Assembly (NCBI GenBank): GCA_013400115.1
Contig: VXBP01008650.1
Location: 20,839-84,838 of the forward strand
Length of the DNA: 64,000 nucleotides
Source: Rhinopomastus cyanomelas
Taxonomy: Eukaryota; Chordata; Aves; Bucerotiformes; Rhinopomastidae
Reading direction: 5' to 3'
The notes under the pieces: model-generated
The model's database searches: none
Told to the model about the DNA's origin: nothing
The model's input: only the letters and a program-made list of their open reading frames with translations
Program-made: the position numbers and the translations under genes
Shown: positions 38,520-50,058 of the stretch, one piece after another
Position numbering within the stretch: position 1 is the stretch's first letter
How the letters are laid out: each line of letters opens with the position of its first letter

Positions 38520-38563
38520 CACGTGCCCCTGGCGGCGCCAATCGGCGCAGCCGCGTGATGTCA
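38520..38563. promoter_or_regulatory. E-box, CCAAT box and CRE-like site
   Basis: CACGTG at 38520-38525, CCAAT at 38538-38542 and TGATGTCA (one base from the CRE TGACGTCA) at 38556-38563. All lie within 45 bp and about 100-140 bp before the ATG at 38663. Close spacing of these three motifs is common in TATA-less CpG-island promoters. Binding by USF/MYC, NF-Y and CREB/ATF factors is inferred, not shown. Confidence 0.55.
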
Positions 38564-38662
38564 GCGCCTGGCCGCCGCGGGGATGCGGAGCGGCGCGCGG
38601 GCTCCGCGCGAGTCCGGCTCGGGCGGGTGCCGGGCGGCGCGAGCACGGCGGAGCGGCGTCTC

Positions 38663-38701
38663 ATGGACGGGCCGGGCCTGCTGCGCCGGCGGGGGCTGCA
38701 G
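38663..38701 (+). CDS. MAST4: MAST4 alternative first coding exon (short isoform)
   Basis: ATG at 38663 opens 13 codons, MDGPGLLRRRGLQ, ending at CAG|gtagca (donor from 38702) in phase 0. As I recall it, MAST3 starts with MD, a few variable residues and LLRRRGLQ, running straight into KELSLPRRG. That block is also the exon expected after the 18.8-kb exon, which likewise ends in phase 0. The exon could thus splice to the same downstream acceptor and give a MAST4 isoform lacking the long N-terminus. The start context (cgtctcATGG) has G at +4 but not a purine at -3. Upstream in-frame codons are open back to 38456, so the ATG choice rests on the MAST3 resemblance. The donor is acceptable rather than ideal. 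Confidence 0.68.
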
Positions 38702-39130
38702 GTAGCAGCGGGCGGGGCCGCGCCTCCTCCTCGGTTCCGGAGTTTCCCGCCCTCACCTGCCGCGAGGCGCGGGGCGGAACCAGCGCGCGGACACCTGTGG
38801 GCGGGAGCGGTGCGGAGGGTCCGTGATCGCGCGGCTATAAGCCCTCTATGGGCACGGGGCGACTGGGGTCGCAGAGGGGCTTCACGGGGCGGGAGGAGCC
38901 GCGGGAGCCTGCACCCCGTTAGCCGCGCGATAGCGCAGACGGACGTTGATAACCGGAGGGAGAAAGTTCCGCTGGCTGCCGGCGTTCGCGACGCTAGCAG
39001 AGCCGCGGGCGGGAGCGGTGCGGGAGAGGTACTCGGGCGGCTCCTGCCTGACTTCTCCGTTAGCGTTTGTAAAGTCAAGAGAATGACGTGCCTCGAGTGT
39101 GAGAGCAAGCACAGCACTGGGTGTTGTTTG

Positions 39131-39530
39131 CGCCCCGGACTCCTTTTCGATAACGTTATAAACCCGCACGTATTGGTTATTATTGGTGGGGCTGGGGACA
39201 GGTCTAGGGCGCGAAGTTTCCCTGCTGTTAAGGAGTGTGTGACCACAGTCCGGTGTAGGGTGTGTAGCTACTTCTTTCCTCTTTCCCCGAAATGGAGCTC
39301 CATCTTTAACTACATGGCTCGGGCCCATTGTTCGGGAACCCCTTTGCCCGAGTTGCCCTCAGCAGTGAATGTATTTCCTTTCTTTTGTTTTCCTTTACAT
39401 CCGCAGTGTTCCAGTGGGAAGAGGAAAATCTTAAAGATCCTTAGTCTTAAGTAACATAAAACCACTTGTGGTGTTCAAAATGTGATGGTCTTGCACAGTT
39501 TTGAACATTTGCAGACAAATGCCTTCTCAC
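39131..39530. other. Intron flank of the CpG island
   Basis: GC content declines. Two ATTGG motifs lie at 39173-39190. No further exon is recognised. The long open frame continuing to 39454 is a side effect of high GC. Confidence 0.45.
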
Positions 39531-39700
39531 AGGATCACAGAATGGAAGGAATTGGAAGGGACCTCTGAAGATCATCTAGTCCAACCCCCTAGTCCAGAAG
39601 TATTTTGAGTGTCTCTGGACTCCACACCTGGTTCTAGTGGTTTGCTACCTGCGCAGTAAGAAAATATTTCCTTTTTGATAAGTGCTTTCGACTTGGTACT
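39531..39700 (-). mobile_element. CR1 3' UTR remnant, older subfamily
   Basis: 'tcacagaatggaaggaattg' and 'gggacctctgaagatcatct' with 'agtccaaccccctagtccag' match the antisense 3' end of an older CR1. It decays after about 39645. Confidence 0.85.
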
Positions 39701-42544
39701 GATTTCTACCGGAAGGATGAGAACAAATTCAGTCGATGGGCCTCCTAGTATTATAAGAACCCATTAGGTTTTTTTGAACTTTCTGTGGGATAATACATTT
39801 GCCTGTGGAAAGTAAGCAACTGTCATAAACAGTTTGAGATTTTACGTAATCCTTAAATCTTAAATTGTTTCTGTTAATTTATTGTAAAATGGGAAGGAGG
39901 GTCTCAGTTGCAGATTGGGACTGCTGATGTCAGCTTGTAAAAGGGAGGATTTAGAAGTTTGAGAGGTAGAGCTTCACAGCAAAACCGGATTTCCTCCTGC
40001 TAAACGTGCAGTAGTCCATTGAGAAGTGTAAACCGGATTTCTGCCCTTTGACAAGAATTGAACAGCAGCCTGTTCTGACTAAGGTATTATTAAACCTTAA
40101 TATGGAAGCCTATTGTTGAGTTTTGCAAATGTTTTTAAGGTTTTGGTGGTTTTTTTGTTTTATCTTCTGTAACTTAAGCACAGTAATTAGAATGAACACT
40201 GATGACATTTCATATAATACCTGCTTGTTCCTGCATATACTTACAATCATATAATGAAAAAAAATCCCAAGTCACACTTGTAGTGCGTACGGTAATAAAT
40301 TGCTTACCTCATGGCTGTCAGAATCCAACCTGAGGGTGGTGAGAATCAGCCAGCAATCAAGTGTTCAAGCTGATATGGTATCATTTAGAGAAAGATGGAG
40401 AGGCAGAAATCATACTCACACTCAGGTTCTATTCATTAGACCCTTGACTGAATCTGTCTTCATGTTGTCTTCTTGCTACCCATGTGTTCTTATATTGCTC
40501 TATTTTAATCTTCATCTGTTGTCTGTGCAGCTATCCTAGAGACTAGTAGCATGATGAGTTTGTGAGCCGGAAAGCAGATGATATGACATGTGACAAAGAG
40601 CGTGCATAGCCCATGTTTAGTTCTTGTTAGTAACTACTGATTAGATTAAGTTGCAGAGTTACGTGATTGGTTGACATATTCTTTTTGTAGAACATCCCAA
40701 AGTAGTGAGTAGCTTCTTTTGTAGTGTGATAGTAGTATACAAACACCTAAATAATTCTTTTGCTCCTACACTGTTTTATGTGAGTAATGAATGCATCTTT
40801 TGTCCATCTCTTCTTTTTCATGTATCATTGATACTTTAAATACTGTGGAGAATATTCTGAAAAGATCTTTTTTATATATAAAAAAGGAAGGCATATGGAT
40901 TAAGACTGTTCTGAAATACTTTTGACCTTCATTGAAAGCTCAGCTAAATCAATGTGACTTTGTCTCTTTTGGTTGGAAGTGATAAAAGTAGGTAAATCTG
41001 CTTCAAAACTGTGTGCTTTATTAGATGAAGGTGCATATAAATTTGCACCAATTGTGCAACAAGAAACAGCACATATGTAAGTTAAAAGCTACATTGGTGC
41101 AAGTGCTGGTTCTTTTTCTGTTTGTACACAGTTTGCTTCAAAGCTTGGTTTACAGGACACAGAGACCATTTCCTTTTAGACAGGAACCTGATATAGTTGT
41201 GTTTAATGCAGTGCACCATCATGCTGTGTTTAAAAAAAGCCAGGAAGCAGCTTGAATTGAATCTCAAAATATAAGACTTAAGTAAATATGTAGGCTTGGA
41301 TAAATCTTGTTTTGTGCTGGTATGTGGAAGGTTTTTCAGGCATTCAGACTTCTAAGAGAGAAACCAAACAATTTTTTGCATCCTGAATATATACATCTAT
41401 TTTACCTTACTACAGCCTTCTCCTTTAATGTCTAGTTATTTACATTGGCTGTCCTTGTAGACAAAGAAAAGAGTATGTATCCTTTTTGGTAAGCAAACTC
41501 TGAAGCTTTAATTACAAAGAAAGTATTTTATTTGTAAGACAGAGACCATGTCTGTCAATTTCTGAAAAGAGGTATCTCTTCAAAAAAAGGTTTTTTTAAT
41601 AAAAGAAAACGGCAAATTACTTCTTGTCTGTTCTTCATCGTAGTTCTTGACTGCATTCTGCTAACATCCTACATTTCGTCTTTCTTCATGAATTTGTCTA
41701 GTAGGTGTTTGTTCATCCAAGCCGTGTTTTACATTGCTGAAAATCAAGGCTACCAAGGGTATGTATTTCCTTCAGTGTATAAGCAAAATAAGGGAACGTG
41801 CGAGAAAGGGCAGATGCATCCAGTTTCAGTCATGCTTCCAGAGCAGATTAAGCTTTCACTTTGTCAAACAGATGCTTTGGGCCTTTCCTTTTCCTTTTAC
41901 TCATTTCAGTTTTGCCTCTAAGTGGCTGCTAGGCAGTGTCTTGTAAATCTTGGGGTAATTAACATGAGCTTTTACAATAAGAATTGCAGAGGAATTGACC
42001 AACAGCAGAGAACTCAGCTGTACGTGAAACCTCCCAGATGTCAAAGAAAATGCTGTATTTTTTTGTTTTCTTGTCTTTAGATGTATTTTTTTAATGCTGA
42101 GAAGTTTTAATAGGAATCTAAGCTTTTTTTACATTGGAATGACTGCCTTGCATTAAGTTTGGTAAGAAAGTATTATAGCCAACATGGAAAATTCCAATTG
42201 AAAATCTTCCAATACTGTACAGTTCTTTCTGTAGTGCTGGTAATTGATGTGTGGTATAGAAGAATCAGCTTGGAAGCCATACTCTGTAGTAATAAATGAG
42301 AGAAATGAAATTAAGAGAAAATGAAATTGTGTAACTGTCTCTTCTGTGGATCCAGTTCATGCTTGGAAAAGTGTTCTTGGGGTGGTCTGCTGAGAAAAAA
42401 CAAAATTTTAAAAAAACCATTTACTGAAGTTTTGGCATCTGTTGCAAACTGAAGAGAAAAGGTAGAATAGTCAGTCTTACCACTGAGGTTCTGGAAAGGT
42501 TCTAAGTAATATTCCCAGTTTTAAATGCTGCGTATAAATGTTCT
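39701..42544. other. Intron, nothing recognised
   Basis: AT-rich unique sequence. The short ORFs lack family signatures. Confidence 0.5.
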
Positions 42545-43108
42545 TGCTGTCATGAGGCAGCAGGGACCTGAGGCAACTGGGTTTGTTTGGAGAAGAGGTG
42601 GCTGAGTGGAGACTTTGTTGCTCTGTACAGCTATCTAAAAGTAGGTTGTGAGGCTGATGCTGATCTCTTCTCCCAGGTTACTGGTGGTGGGGCAACAGGA
42701 GATGTGCTCTGTCAGGAGTGGCTGAGGCAACTGGGTTTGTTTGGAGAAGAGGTGGCTGAGTGGAGACTTTGTTGCTCTGTACAGCTACCTAAAAGTAGGT
42801 TGTGAGGCTGATGCTGGTCTCCTCCCAGGGTACTGGTGGTGGGGCAAGAGGAGATGGCCTCAGGTTGCGTCAGGGGTGGTATGGATTGGATATTAAGAGG
42901 AAATTCTTTACTGAGAGAGTGCTTGAGCACTGGATCAGGCTGCCAGGGACGTGGTGGAGTCCCCATCCCTGGAGGTGTTTAACAAACAAGTAGATATCGC
43001 ACGTAAGGCTATATCTAGGGGTTAGGGGGATGTTGGGATCAGGGCTGGACTTGATGATCCTGGAGATCGTGTCCTGCCATAACGATTCTGTGATTCAATG
43101 AAAGACTA
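42545..43108 (+). mobile_element. Old CR1 3' end with internal duplication
   Basis: Plus-strand CR1: 'ggcaactgggtttgtttgga', then 'ctgcca-gggacgtggtggag' equivalents, 'ggctggacttgatgatcctg' and tail 'aacgattctgtgattcaatg'. It contains a 154-bp direct tandem duplication, annotated separately. Confidence 0.9.
42568..42875 (+). repeat. 154-bp tandem duplication inside CR1
   Basis: The block starting 'ctgaggcaactgggtttgtt' at 42568 recurs at 42722. Both copies continue with 'ggagaagaggtggctgagtg', 'ctgtacagct', 'aaaagtaggttgtgaggctg' and 'actggtggtggggcaa'. They differ at a few positions only (for example atct/acct, tgat/tggt) and by small gaps near the end, so the duplication came well after the element inserted. 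Confidence 0.9.
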
Positions 43109-45738
43109 CTTGTGTGGTTGTAAATCAGGTCTGATACATGTCTCTGCCTCTCAGTGACTGTGTGGAAGAAAAAGTCTGTGTACAGCATGGAACCAGAGAA
43201 AGACTAAATAAATATATCTTTATAATATGCAGTTTCCAGCATATTCAGTATAATCAATTGAGGGCAAGATGGGACATATGTTTTCCAGTATTGTGTGAGA
43301 ATAGCTGTGTGACTGCACATTGCATTCCTTTCTTGGCAGTTTTATCTGGTACTGTCTATTTTTTCTTCAGGGGCTACCTCTTCAAAGTAATGCTCAGAAC
43401 TGCTTAAATTGTGACACTCTTTCATTTTATGCGTGCATGCATGAACAATGTACATAATGTAAAAAAACTCCTAAATTTTGGATATCCTTGTTAAATGACT
43501 CTTCCTTGATTGAGCCAACTCTCTAGGAACTCTCTAGGCAAGTTGTTCTGAACACTGATAGAGGAGACAGGGCATTTTAAATCTATTTTTGTTGTTGGAG
43601 GAGGGGTGTGCAGGTTAGAATAGATGTTTTCTTTGCTGAAATAGCACTAGACAGTGATAGCTGCCTTACGAAAGCAAATGACCAGTCTTCTGAGAGAAGA
43701 CATACTAATGGAAAGAATTCTTTTCCTGTCCTCTTAAGCTCTTCCTTCTGCATGCCTGATAGAGTGTATGATCTCTTGATCAGTTACTACACCTCTGTTA
43801 CATGTTTGGCAGGGCCTCCAAAAGACATTGTGTCAGACATGTTTTGCTATAATTTGAGCTGTGAAAACTTTTCTGAAAGGGTTAATCTTTTCTTTGAATG
43901 TCCTTCTCGTGGTGCTGTGGTCACTTTATTTCAAGGTCTAAAATCAGAAACAAAAAAAAAAAAAGTAGCACCTCCTGCATTCAGAGCTAAAATACTTGAC
44001 ACTGATCCAGACTTGGTGTCTGTAGCCTATATCACACTTTTCACTAATGCCTTCTGATAATAGTAGTAACGCTTCTTGATAACGTCTACAACATGCCAAA
44101 GAACTGACTGACTGTTTTGTATTAAGCATGGAAGGCAAAGCATAAGTGTAATGTTTCTTCATGTCAAATCCTTTGATGAGCACAGTGATGGAGTGTGTAA
44201 TGATTTGATGGAACTTGTTGGTGATCTCAGGGTCATAAAGAGAGCCAGCCTTGCAGTTCTCTGTGTGCTCATTAGCTCCTCTGAGTCACTTGGCTAATCC
44301 CCAGAATCTTCTCATGGGCTTTTTTCTGCAGGTTTTTTTTTGCCTACTTCATTAGTAGTACTAGGAATAGTTGCATGAAAGATAATAGCATCTGTTTGAA
44401 ACTGTTCCGATTTTTTTTTCAATTCAACAGGCAGTTTTGGTTGGACGAATGGTTTTGTTAGCATCAGTTTTTACTCAGTTTGTCACAATAATGAACCTAG
44501 TAGTTTTCAATTTTTTCTTCAATTTTTTGTAAGGTGCTGCATTCAAGTATGGTTGCAATACTGCTTAATGTGTCATGTTTAACATAATGATTTCAGATTT
44601 GTTTTTACCCACTGATATGCTACATTTGCTTTTAAAGTCTTAGATTTTCCATTTCTTAAGCTTTGGGATTTTGTCAAAGTTGACCACAGGTTTGTTACAT
44701 TAAGGCAGTGAACTTCTTTGCTTATAGCAGTATGAGTAATCTATCTGAACATAAAATTATGTGAAAATAAATCAATAATTGTGATAACAGAAACAAAACT
44801 CTCAAAACTACAGTTTCATTATTTGTTCTAATGGTTTTCTTGGCTTTAGTTTTTTGCTTTTACATGTAGCACTTGTATTTTTGCAATCTTAACTGTATTC
44901 CCTATAGGATATTTGCTTCGTGTGATGTAAATCACAATATTGTTTCCTGTCATCAGCTCAGGTCCTCTGTAATCTTACTTAATTGCTTGGTCTCAGGCTA
45001 TGCTCTTGTATTTCCCTTACCTCTTCATTCAAAATCCCCCTTGATTTTACTTCTCAAGTTCAGTACTCTGTGGTGGCACATAGCAACTGGGATTAGTGAT
45101 GGAAAGGATAATTGTACTTGGTGACTGTGCCCTTGAGAAATAACAAGCTCTTCAGAGATATCAGATGCTTAAACACCAAGTCCTTAGAGAGAACACATTA
45201 TGTTTGAAGTGCTTAATCCTTTTTGAAATTACTTAGTTGTGTCTATGTACTTGACTTAGTTTCACAGGAGTATTAGATAACATAGGGGTATTTTCATAAG
45301 GATATGTGCCATAGTGGCATTAAATTGTAGAGGTGCAGATAATAAAGGGACTAAATTTCAAGAAACTGAGTAATCAAAACCACTATCTTAAAGAAAGTGA
45401 CAAGTAGTCCTCATGTAAAACGTGGAGGATTGTGACATTATTGGTGACCAGTAGTTCCTGTTACAAAACAACCAATGTTTTTCTGAATTTAATTTCCAGC
45501 TGTCTGAAACCTGTAAATTTTAGAATATCTAGCTTATATAGTAAAATGAAGTGCACTAATATGTTGTGTGGAGATAAATGTCACATTGCAGTTCTTCTGA
45601 CAGTATTTTAGCCCTAGAAGGTTGTAACTTCAAACATGCATATGTTTTTGCATGTTTTTGTATATATTTTGTGTATTTAAATATTCTTGATATTCTATAC
45701 AGATACAAAATGTTCTATCAAATACAGAAGCGTATCTG
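43109..45738. other. Intron, nothing recognised
   Basis: AT-rich sequence. A 149-codon open frame at 43608-44057 has no ATG near its start and no recognised motif. Confidence 0.45.
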
Positions 45739-45745
45739 AAGATAT

Positions 45746-46540
45746 AGAATCAAAGAATCATTACGGATTGGAAGGGACCTCGAAAGATCATCTAGTTCAA
45801 TCCGCCTGCAACAGCAGGATCACCTGTCACACAGGAACACATCCAGTCGGGTCTTGAATATCTCCAGTGAGGGAGACTCCACAACCCCCCTGGGCAGCCT
45901 GTTCCAGTGCCCTGTCACCCTCATAGTGAAGAAGTTCCATCTGATACTGTTGTGGAACCTGCTCTGTTCCAGCTTACAACCATTGCCCCTCGTCCTACCA
46001 CTACATGACACCGAGAACAGCCGAGTTTCATCGTCCTGACACCCACCTCTCAAATATTTGTAGACATTAATGAGGTCACCCCTCAGTCTCCTCTTCTCCA
46101 AGCTAAAGAGAACCTAGCTCCCTCAGCCTCTCCCCGTAAGGGAGGTGCTCCACCTCTTTTATCATCTTCGTTGCCCTACACTGAACTCTCTCCAGAAGCT
46201 CCACATCCCTCTTGAACTGAGGAGCCCACAACTGGACACAGTACTTCAGGTGTGGTCTCACCAGGGCAGAGTAGAGGGGGAGAAGAACCTTTCTTGATCT
46301 GCTAACCACCCCCCTTTTGATCCACCCCAGGATGCTGTTGGCCCTCTTGGCCACAAGAGCACATTGCTGGCTCATAGTCATCTTGTTGTCCACCAGGACC
46401 CCCAAGTCCCTTTCCCCTACACTACACTCCAACAGGTCAGTCCCCAGCCTATACTGGTACCTAGGGTTGTTCTTGCCCAGATGCAAGACTCCACTTACCC
46501 TTGTTAGACTTCATTACATTTCTCCCTCCCCAGCTCTCCA
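45746..46540 (-). mobile_element. Young CR1 LINE 3' part
   Basis: Antisense copy: tail 'agaatcaaagaatcattacg' at the left, then 3' UTR and the ORF2 C-terminus. On the minus strand it reads SQQCALVAKRANSILGWIK, LVRPHLKYCVQLWAPQFKRD, LRGDLINVYKYLRGGCQDDE and MFxLDVFLCD-type end. It meets a single N at 46541. Confidence 0.94.
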
Positions 46541-46541
46541 N

Positions 46542-46960
46542 ACAAAGTGTTCCATCACCTTTCCTGGGATGGAGGTGAGGTTGACCGGTCTATAGTTACC
46601 CGGGTCTTCCTTCTTTCCCTTTTTAAAGATTGGGGTAACATTTGCTGTCCTCCAGTCCCTAGGCACCTCTCCAGTTCCCCAAGACCTAGCAAAGATGATG
46701 GAGAGTGGCCTAGCAATGACTTCCGCCATCTCCCTTAGTACACGCGGGTGCATCCCATCTGGGCCCATAGTTTTGTGCATATTCAGTTTGCTCAACTTAA
46801 CCCTAACCCAGACCTCATCAACCAAGGCAGGCTCACCTGTTGCCTCAACCTCCTCTGCAGTCTGGGGTCTAATGTCAAGAGAACCCCCAGAAGTATAGAC
46901 AGAGGTAAAGAAAGCTTTGAGTATCTCTGCCTTCTCTGCATCCTCTGTCTCCAGGGTACC
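46542..46960 (-). mobile_element. CR1 LINE RT N-terminal part, joined by single N
   Basis: On the minus strand: KTMGPDGMHPRVLREMAEVI, ARPLSIIFARSWGTGEVPRD, ANVTPIFKKGKKEDPGNYRP and SIPGKVMEHF, then the N. RT motifs between here and 46540, including FADD, are missing, so one element has been collapsed at the N. A near-identical CTGRAGATAT lies at both outer edges (45736-45745 and 46961-46970) and may be the target duplication of the whole insertion. Confidence 0.9.
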
Positions 46961-46970
46961 CTGGAGATAT

Positions 46971-49717
46971 GCAGATTCCTCTCCTGTCCCACAATGAAAC
47001 TTCCTAAGTGAAAGGCAAGGGAAATGTGCTAAAAAGTGTCAAAGTGTGTGCTTGCAGAAACTTCCATTTTGTGTTTTTCTGATGTGAAGTTTTTGAATAT
47101 ATTTTATCTCTTTGCTTTAAATTACACTGCAAGAAGAAGAATACTGTTTCAGTTGCTCTAAAAATGCCTAGCTCTATACAAGCACTGCAGGTACATTAGG
47201 AAATTTAGCAGTCAGAGTTTGTGTGCAGAGGAATCTGAAAAGAATCCCTATGCTCTTTTTTCTGGATACAGCAGAAGTAAATGTGGGGAACTGCAAGACA
47301 GGAAGGAGTAATATACATGAAAAATTAGGAAGGGCAAATGTTTGTGGCCAGGCTAAATGCTGTATTATGTTACCCCTAATCCTTTATTAGTTCATATGTT
47401 TTTTCCATTTTTCAAGGCACAGTAGTGCATTTGTCTTTAAGCATAAAACATTAGCATAAGTTTATTTTGTGTAAGTGGAAGAGTGATCAATTATGTTATT
47501 AGTCTGTATCTGTGACTGTTTGGCAATGATAAATACTTTTGTAAACTAAAGTTCAAAATTGTTCTTAGGACAAGGTGACCAAAATCTATTATATTCTTAG
47601 TTCAGTTGAGAGCAGATGAGAAGATCTAATGTAAGACTTAGCAGGTTTGTCACCAGTTAGGGAATGTTACTACTGCATTTGCATGTGTTGCTTCGCTATA
47701 ATGGTAAATGATTGAGCTCATAACAAAGCTATCTGTATGAGACGGCTGCAGAGACCTCATTGTGTTTCTCCCACATCTTTGGAAGAGAGCAGTTTCTACC
47801 TTTGCTCAAGAATGTGTCTGCTAAACGAGTGTAATACCTTGATTGACCATTAACGTTGTTACATTTAATTTTTCAAGTAGCGCTTGGTTGACTTTCTTGT
47901 CCATGCTCTCAGAACATAGCATAGATCTTCATATTTCAGCATAGATTTGTTTCACAGATACTTGGATTTTGGTGTGTTTATGTTGCTTGCTGTTTGCTGG
48001 TCCAGTAATGCCAGCTCTGTTTCTCTGTTCTTTGTCTTTTGGCTCTCTTATATTCTCTCTGAACTCACAGCAAAACCCTGCTCTTCTGATTGAGACTGCA
48101 ACTAAGAGCTTGCTTATCTTTGAGTGTCTGTATCAAGATTGTGAAAGGGGTGATCATGGTATCTTTTTTCTATGAAGTGTTTTGGGGTACTAAAATAAAA
48201 TTATGACTAAACAACCACTTTTTTTTGTGCAAGCATTTTCTGTCCTTCAATTCACATGCATTTATTTGTGCATGTTTAGGACTGACGTGTTTTTGATGGT
48301 TTCTGTACCACCATATTCTTTTTGATTGCCTGTTTCACCGTAAAGACACCTTAAATTATTTCAATATCATTTTGCTCTGAAGGGCAAAAAAATCAGTATT
48401 AAGCTTTTCCAGTGCTGAACCTGATAAAGCTGGTTAGGCATGTAAGTATGTGAAGTGTGTGTTTCTGTGTTCAGGCTCTAAGGAGAGGCAGGGAAAAGAT
48501 GCACCATCACTGAGGAAATACAGTAATCAATGAGAACCATGCCAGCTATTCATGCTTTTTTCTCCTTCAAAGTGACCCTGTGTTCTTTGTTTAAATACTG
48601 TAATAATTGTATTCAACAGTGTGAATGGGAGAGTACCCAGTAGGTGGATAACATGGTAGACTGCCAAGCAGTCTGAGCAAACTTGCTAGTTACAAGCTGC
48701 TATTAGGCAAAATGTGGCAATGTTGAAAGAATGAGATACAAAAAGTTGCATCATGAACCTTTTTCTTTACCAGTAGTTTCTGGAAGATTAATTGATGCAA
48801 GTTGCAGTCCTGGCCTTTGATTTCTCTTACATTTAGGAGATAGCTTTAAAGGGTTTATTTTCTTACTGTAGCTGACTTTAAAATTGAAGCTACACATGTA
48901 CCTTGTTCTTCATAGACTTGATTTCTGGCCTTGGCTGTAAGGATTGTCAGATGTACCATGCCTGGTGTCAAATAACTGACAACGTATTATTTTTTTCTTT
49001 TAAAAATACTCTACAGCTAGTTATAAATATTTCCTACTTCATATGCTTTGGCTGTGCTGTACGATGTCTCCCTTAAGAGAAAGAGCTTTCCTGATCAGCC
49101 TGCAGAGCTTGGCGCAGAGCCAATGCTCTAAACTCAAGGCAGTGGATATGTGCAAGTAATAAACATCTTGCCAATTAAAAGAACCCAAACTAACCAATTC
49201 ATCTCCCCTAATAAACCCTCATACATTTCACACTTACGTGAACCTAAGACTCGGGAAGGGGAAGAGCTGTGTGTTAGAATTTGTAGCTTGGTCCTTCCTT
49301 CACACATGTCACTGAATTGCCCACTGTCTGAGGATCTTGGTCTGTTTCACAAAAATAAGTGATTTGAAGTCATGAAGACTATGATGAGGGTAGATACCAA
49401 ATTGTGTATTATCTCTCATGTCAGTGCAAGGCTTGCATACCTTTTTGTATGTTTTGTGTGAACTGTATGTTAAAATTCCTTTTTGTCTTACGCAATATTG
49501 CCAGAAAGATGTTCCAAGCTTCTGAACCTCTGCTGAAGTTGTCTGCCTACACTAATCTTCAGTCTTGTCATCAGTCTGTTGCATTCTTGCTTGTCACCTT
49601 GAGTAATTTGTTTTTTCTGTGCTGTAGGTCTCTTTAAGTGTTGGTGAGTTTCCAGTGTCATTTCATGTAAGTGTAGCATGTTTTGCTCTCGGGTTTTGTG
49701 AAATTACAGGTAAGTCT
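46971..49717. other. Intron, nothing recognised
   Basis: AT-rich unique sequence without convincing exons. Confidence 0.5.
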
Positions 49718-49875
49718 CGGCAGTCTCCAGGCACATCAAGGACAGGAGGGTCATTAGGGACAGTTGGCATGGCTTGACAAAGGCAAAGTCACGCTTGACC
49801 AACCTGATAGCCTTTTATGAGGGCGTAACCAGGTGGATAGATGATGGCAGAGTGGTGGATATGGCCTGTCTTGAC
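49718..49875 (+). mobile_element. CR1 RT segment ending at a single N
   Basis: Plus-strand RT: 'aggcacatcaaggacaggag' and 'cagttggcatggcttgacaa' (SWHGLTKAKSRLTNLIAFYE), then WIDDGRVVDMACLD. It breaks at N 49876, just before the SKAFD motif. Confidence 0.9.
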
Positions 49876-49876
49876 N

Positions 49877-50058
49877 CTGAGCAGGGGCTGAGGGAGCTGG
49901 GTCTTTTTAGCTTGGAGAAGAGGAGACTGAGAGGTGGCTTCCTCAGTGTCTATAAATATGTGAATTGTGAGTGTCAGGAGGATGGAGCCAGGCTCTTCTC
50001 AATGTCATCTAGTGATCGGATGAGGGGCAATGGGTGTAAGCCTGAACATAGGAGGTTT
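49877..50058 (+). mobile_element. CR1 ORF2 C-terminal segment lacking its 3' end
   Basis: After the N the sequence jumps to LRELGLFSLEKRRLRGG and YKYVNCECQEDGARLFSMSS. It ends abruptly at 'cataggagg' followed by a run of T and unique sequence. The 3' UTR and tail are absent. Confidence 0.88.

Larger units (their letters stand above)
38040..39130. promoter_or_regulatory. CpG island, probable internal MAST4 promoter
   Basis: An abrupt change from AT-rich intron to GC- and CpG-dense DNA for about 1.1 kb, densest at 38400-39060. It contains Sp1-type GC boxes (GGGCGGGGCC at 38710-38719), inverted CCAAT (ATTGG at 38420-38424) and the motif cluster at 38520-38563. Such islands mark transcription starts in vertebrates. 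The position inside the gene, with a short coding first exon at 38663, argues for an alternative MAST4 promoter. Antisense or bidirectional transcription is also possible. Confidence 0.82.

Noticed and set aside
38456..39454. 332-codon open frame across the CpG island
   Set aside because: High GC makes stops rare, the opposite strand is also open (38440-39246), and the composition is low-complexity Arg/Ala/Gly. Only the 13-codon exon 38663-38701 is supported.
42587..42993. ORFs with repeated peptide LGLFGEEVAEWRLCCSV
   Set aside because: The peptide repeat comes from the 154-bp tandem duplication of CR1, not from a repeat protein.
43608..44057. 149-codon plus-strand open frame
   Set aside because: It starts at GTG, has no splice signals that fit and no recognised motif, and a frame of this length is expected by chance somewhere in 64 kb.
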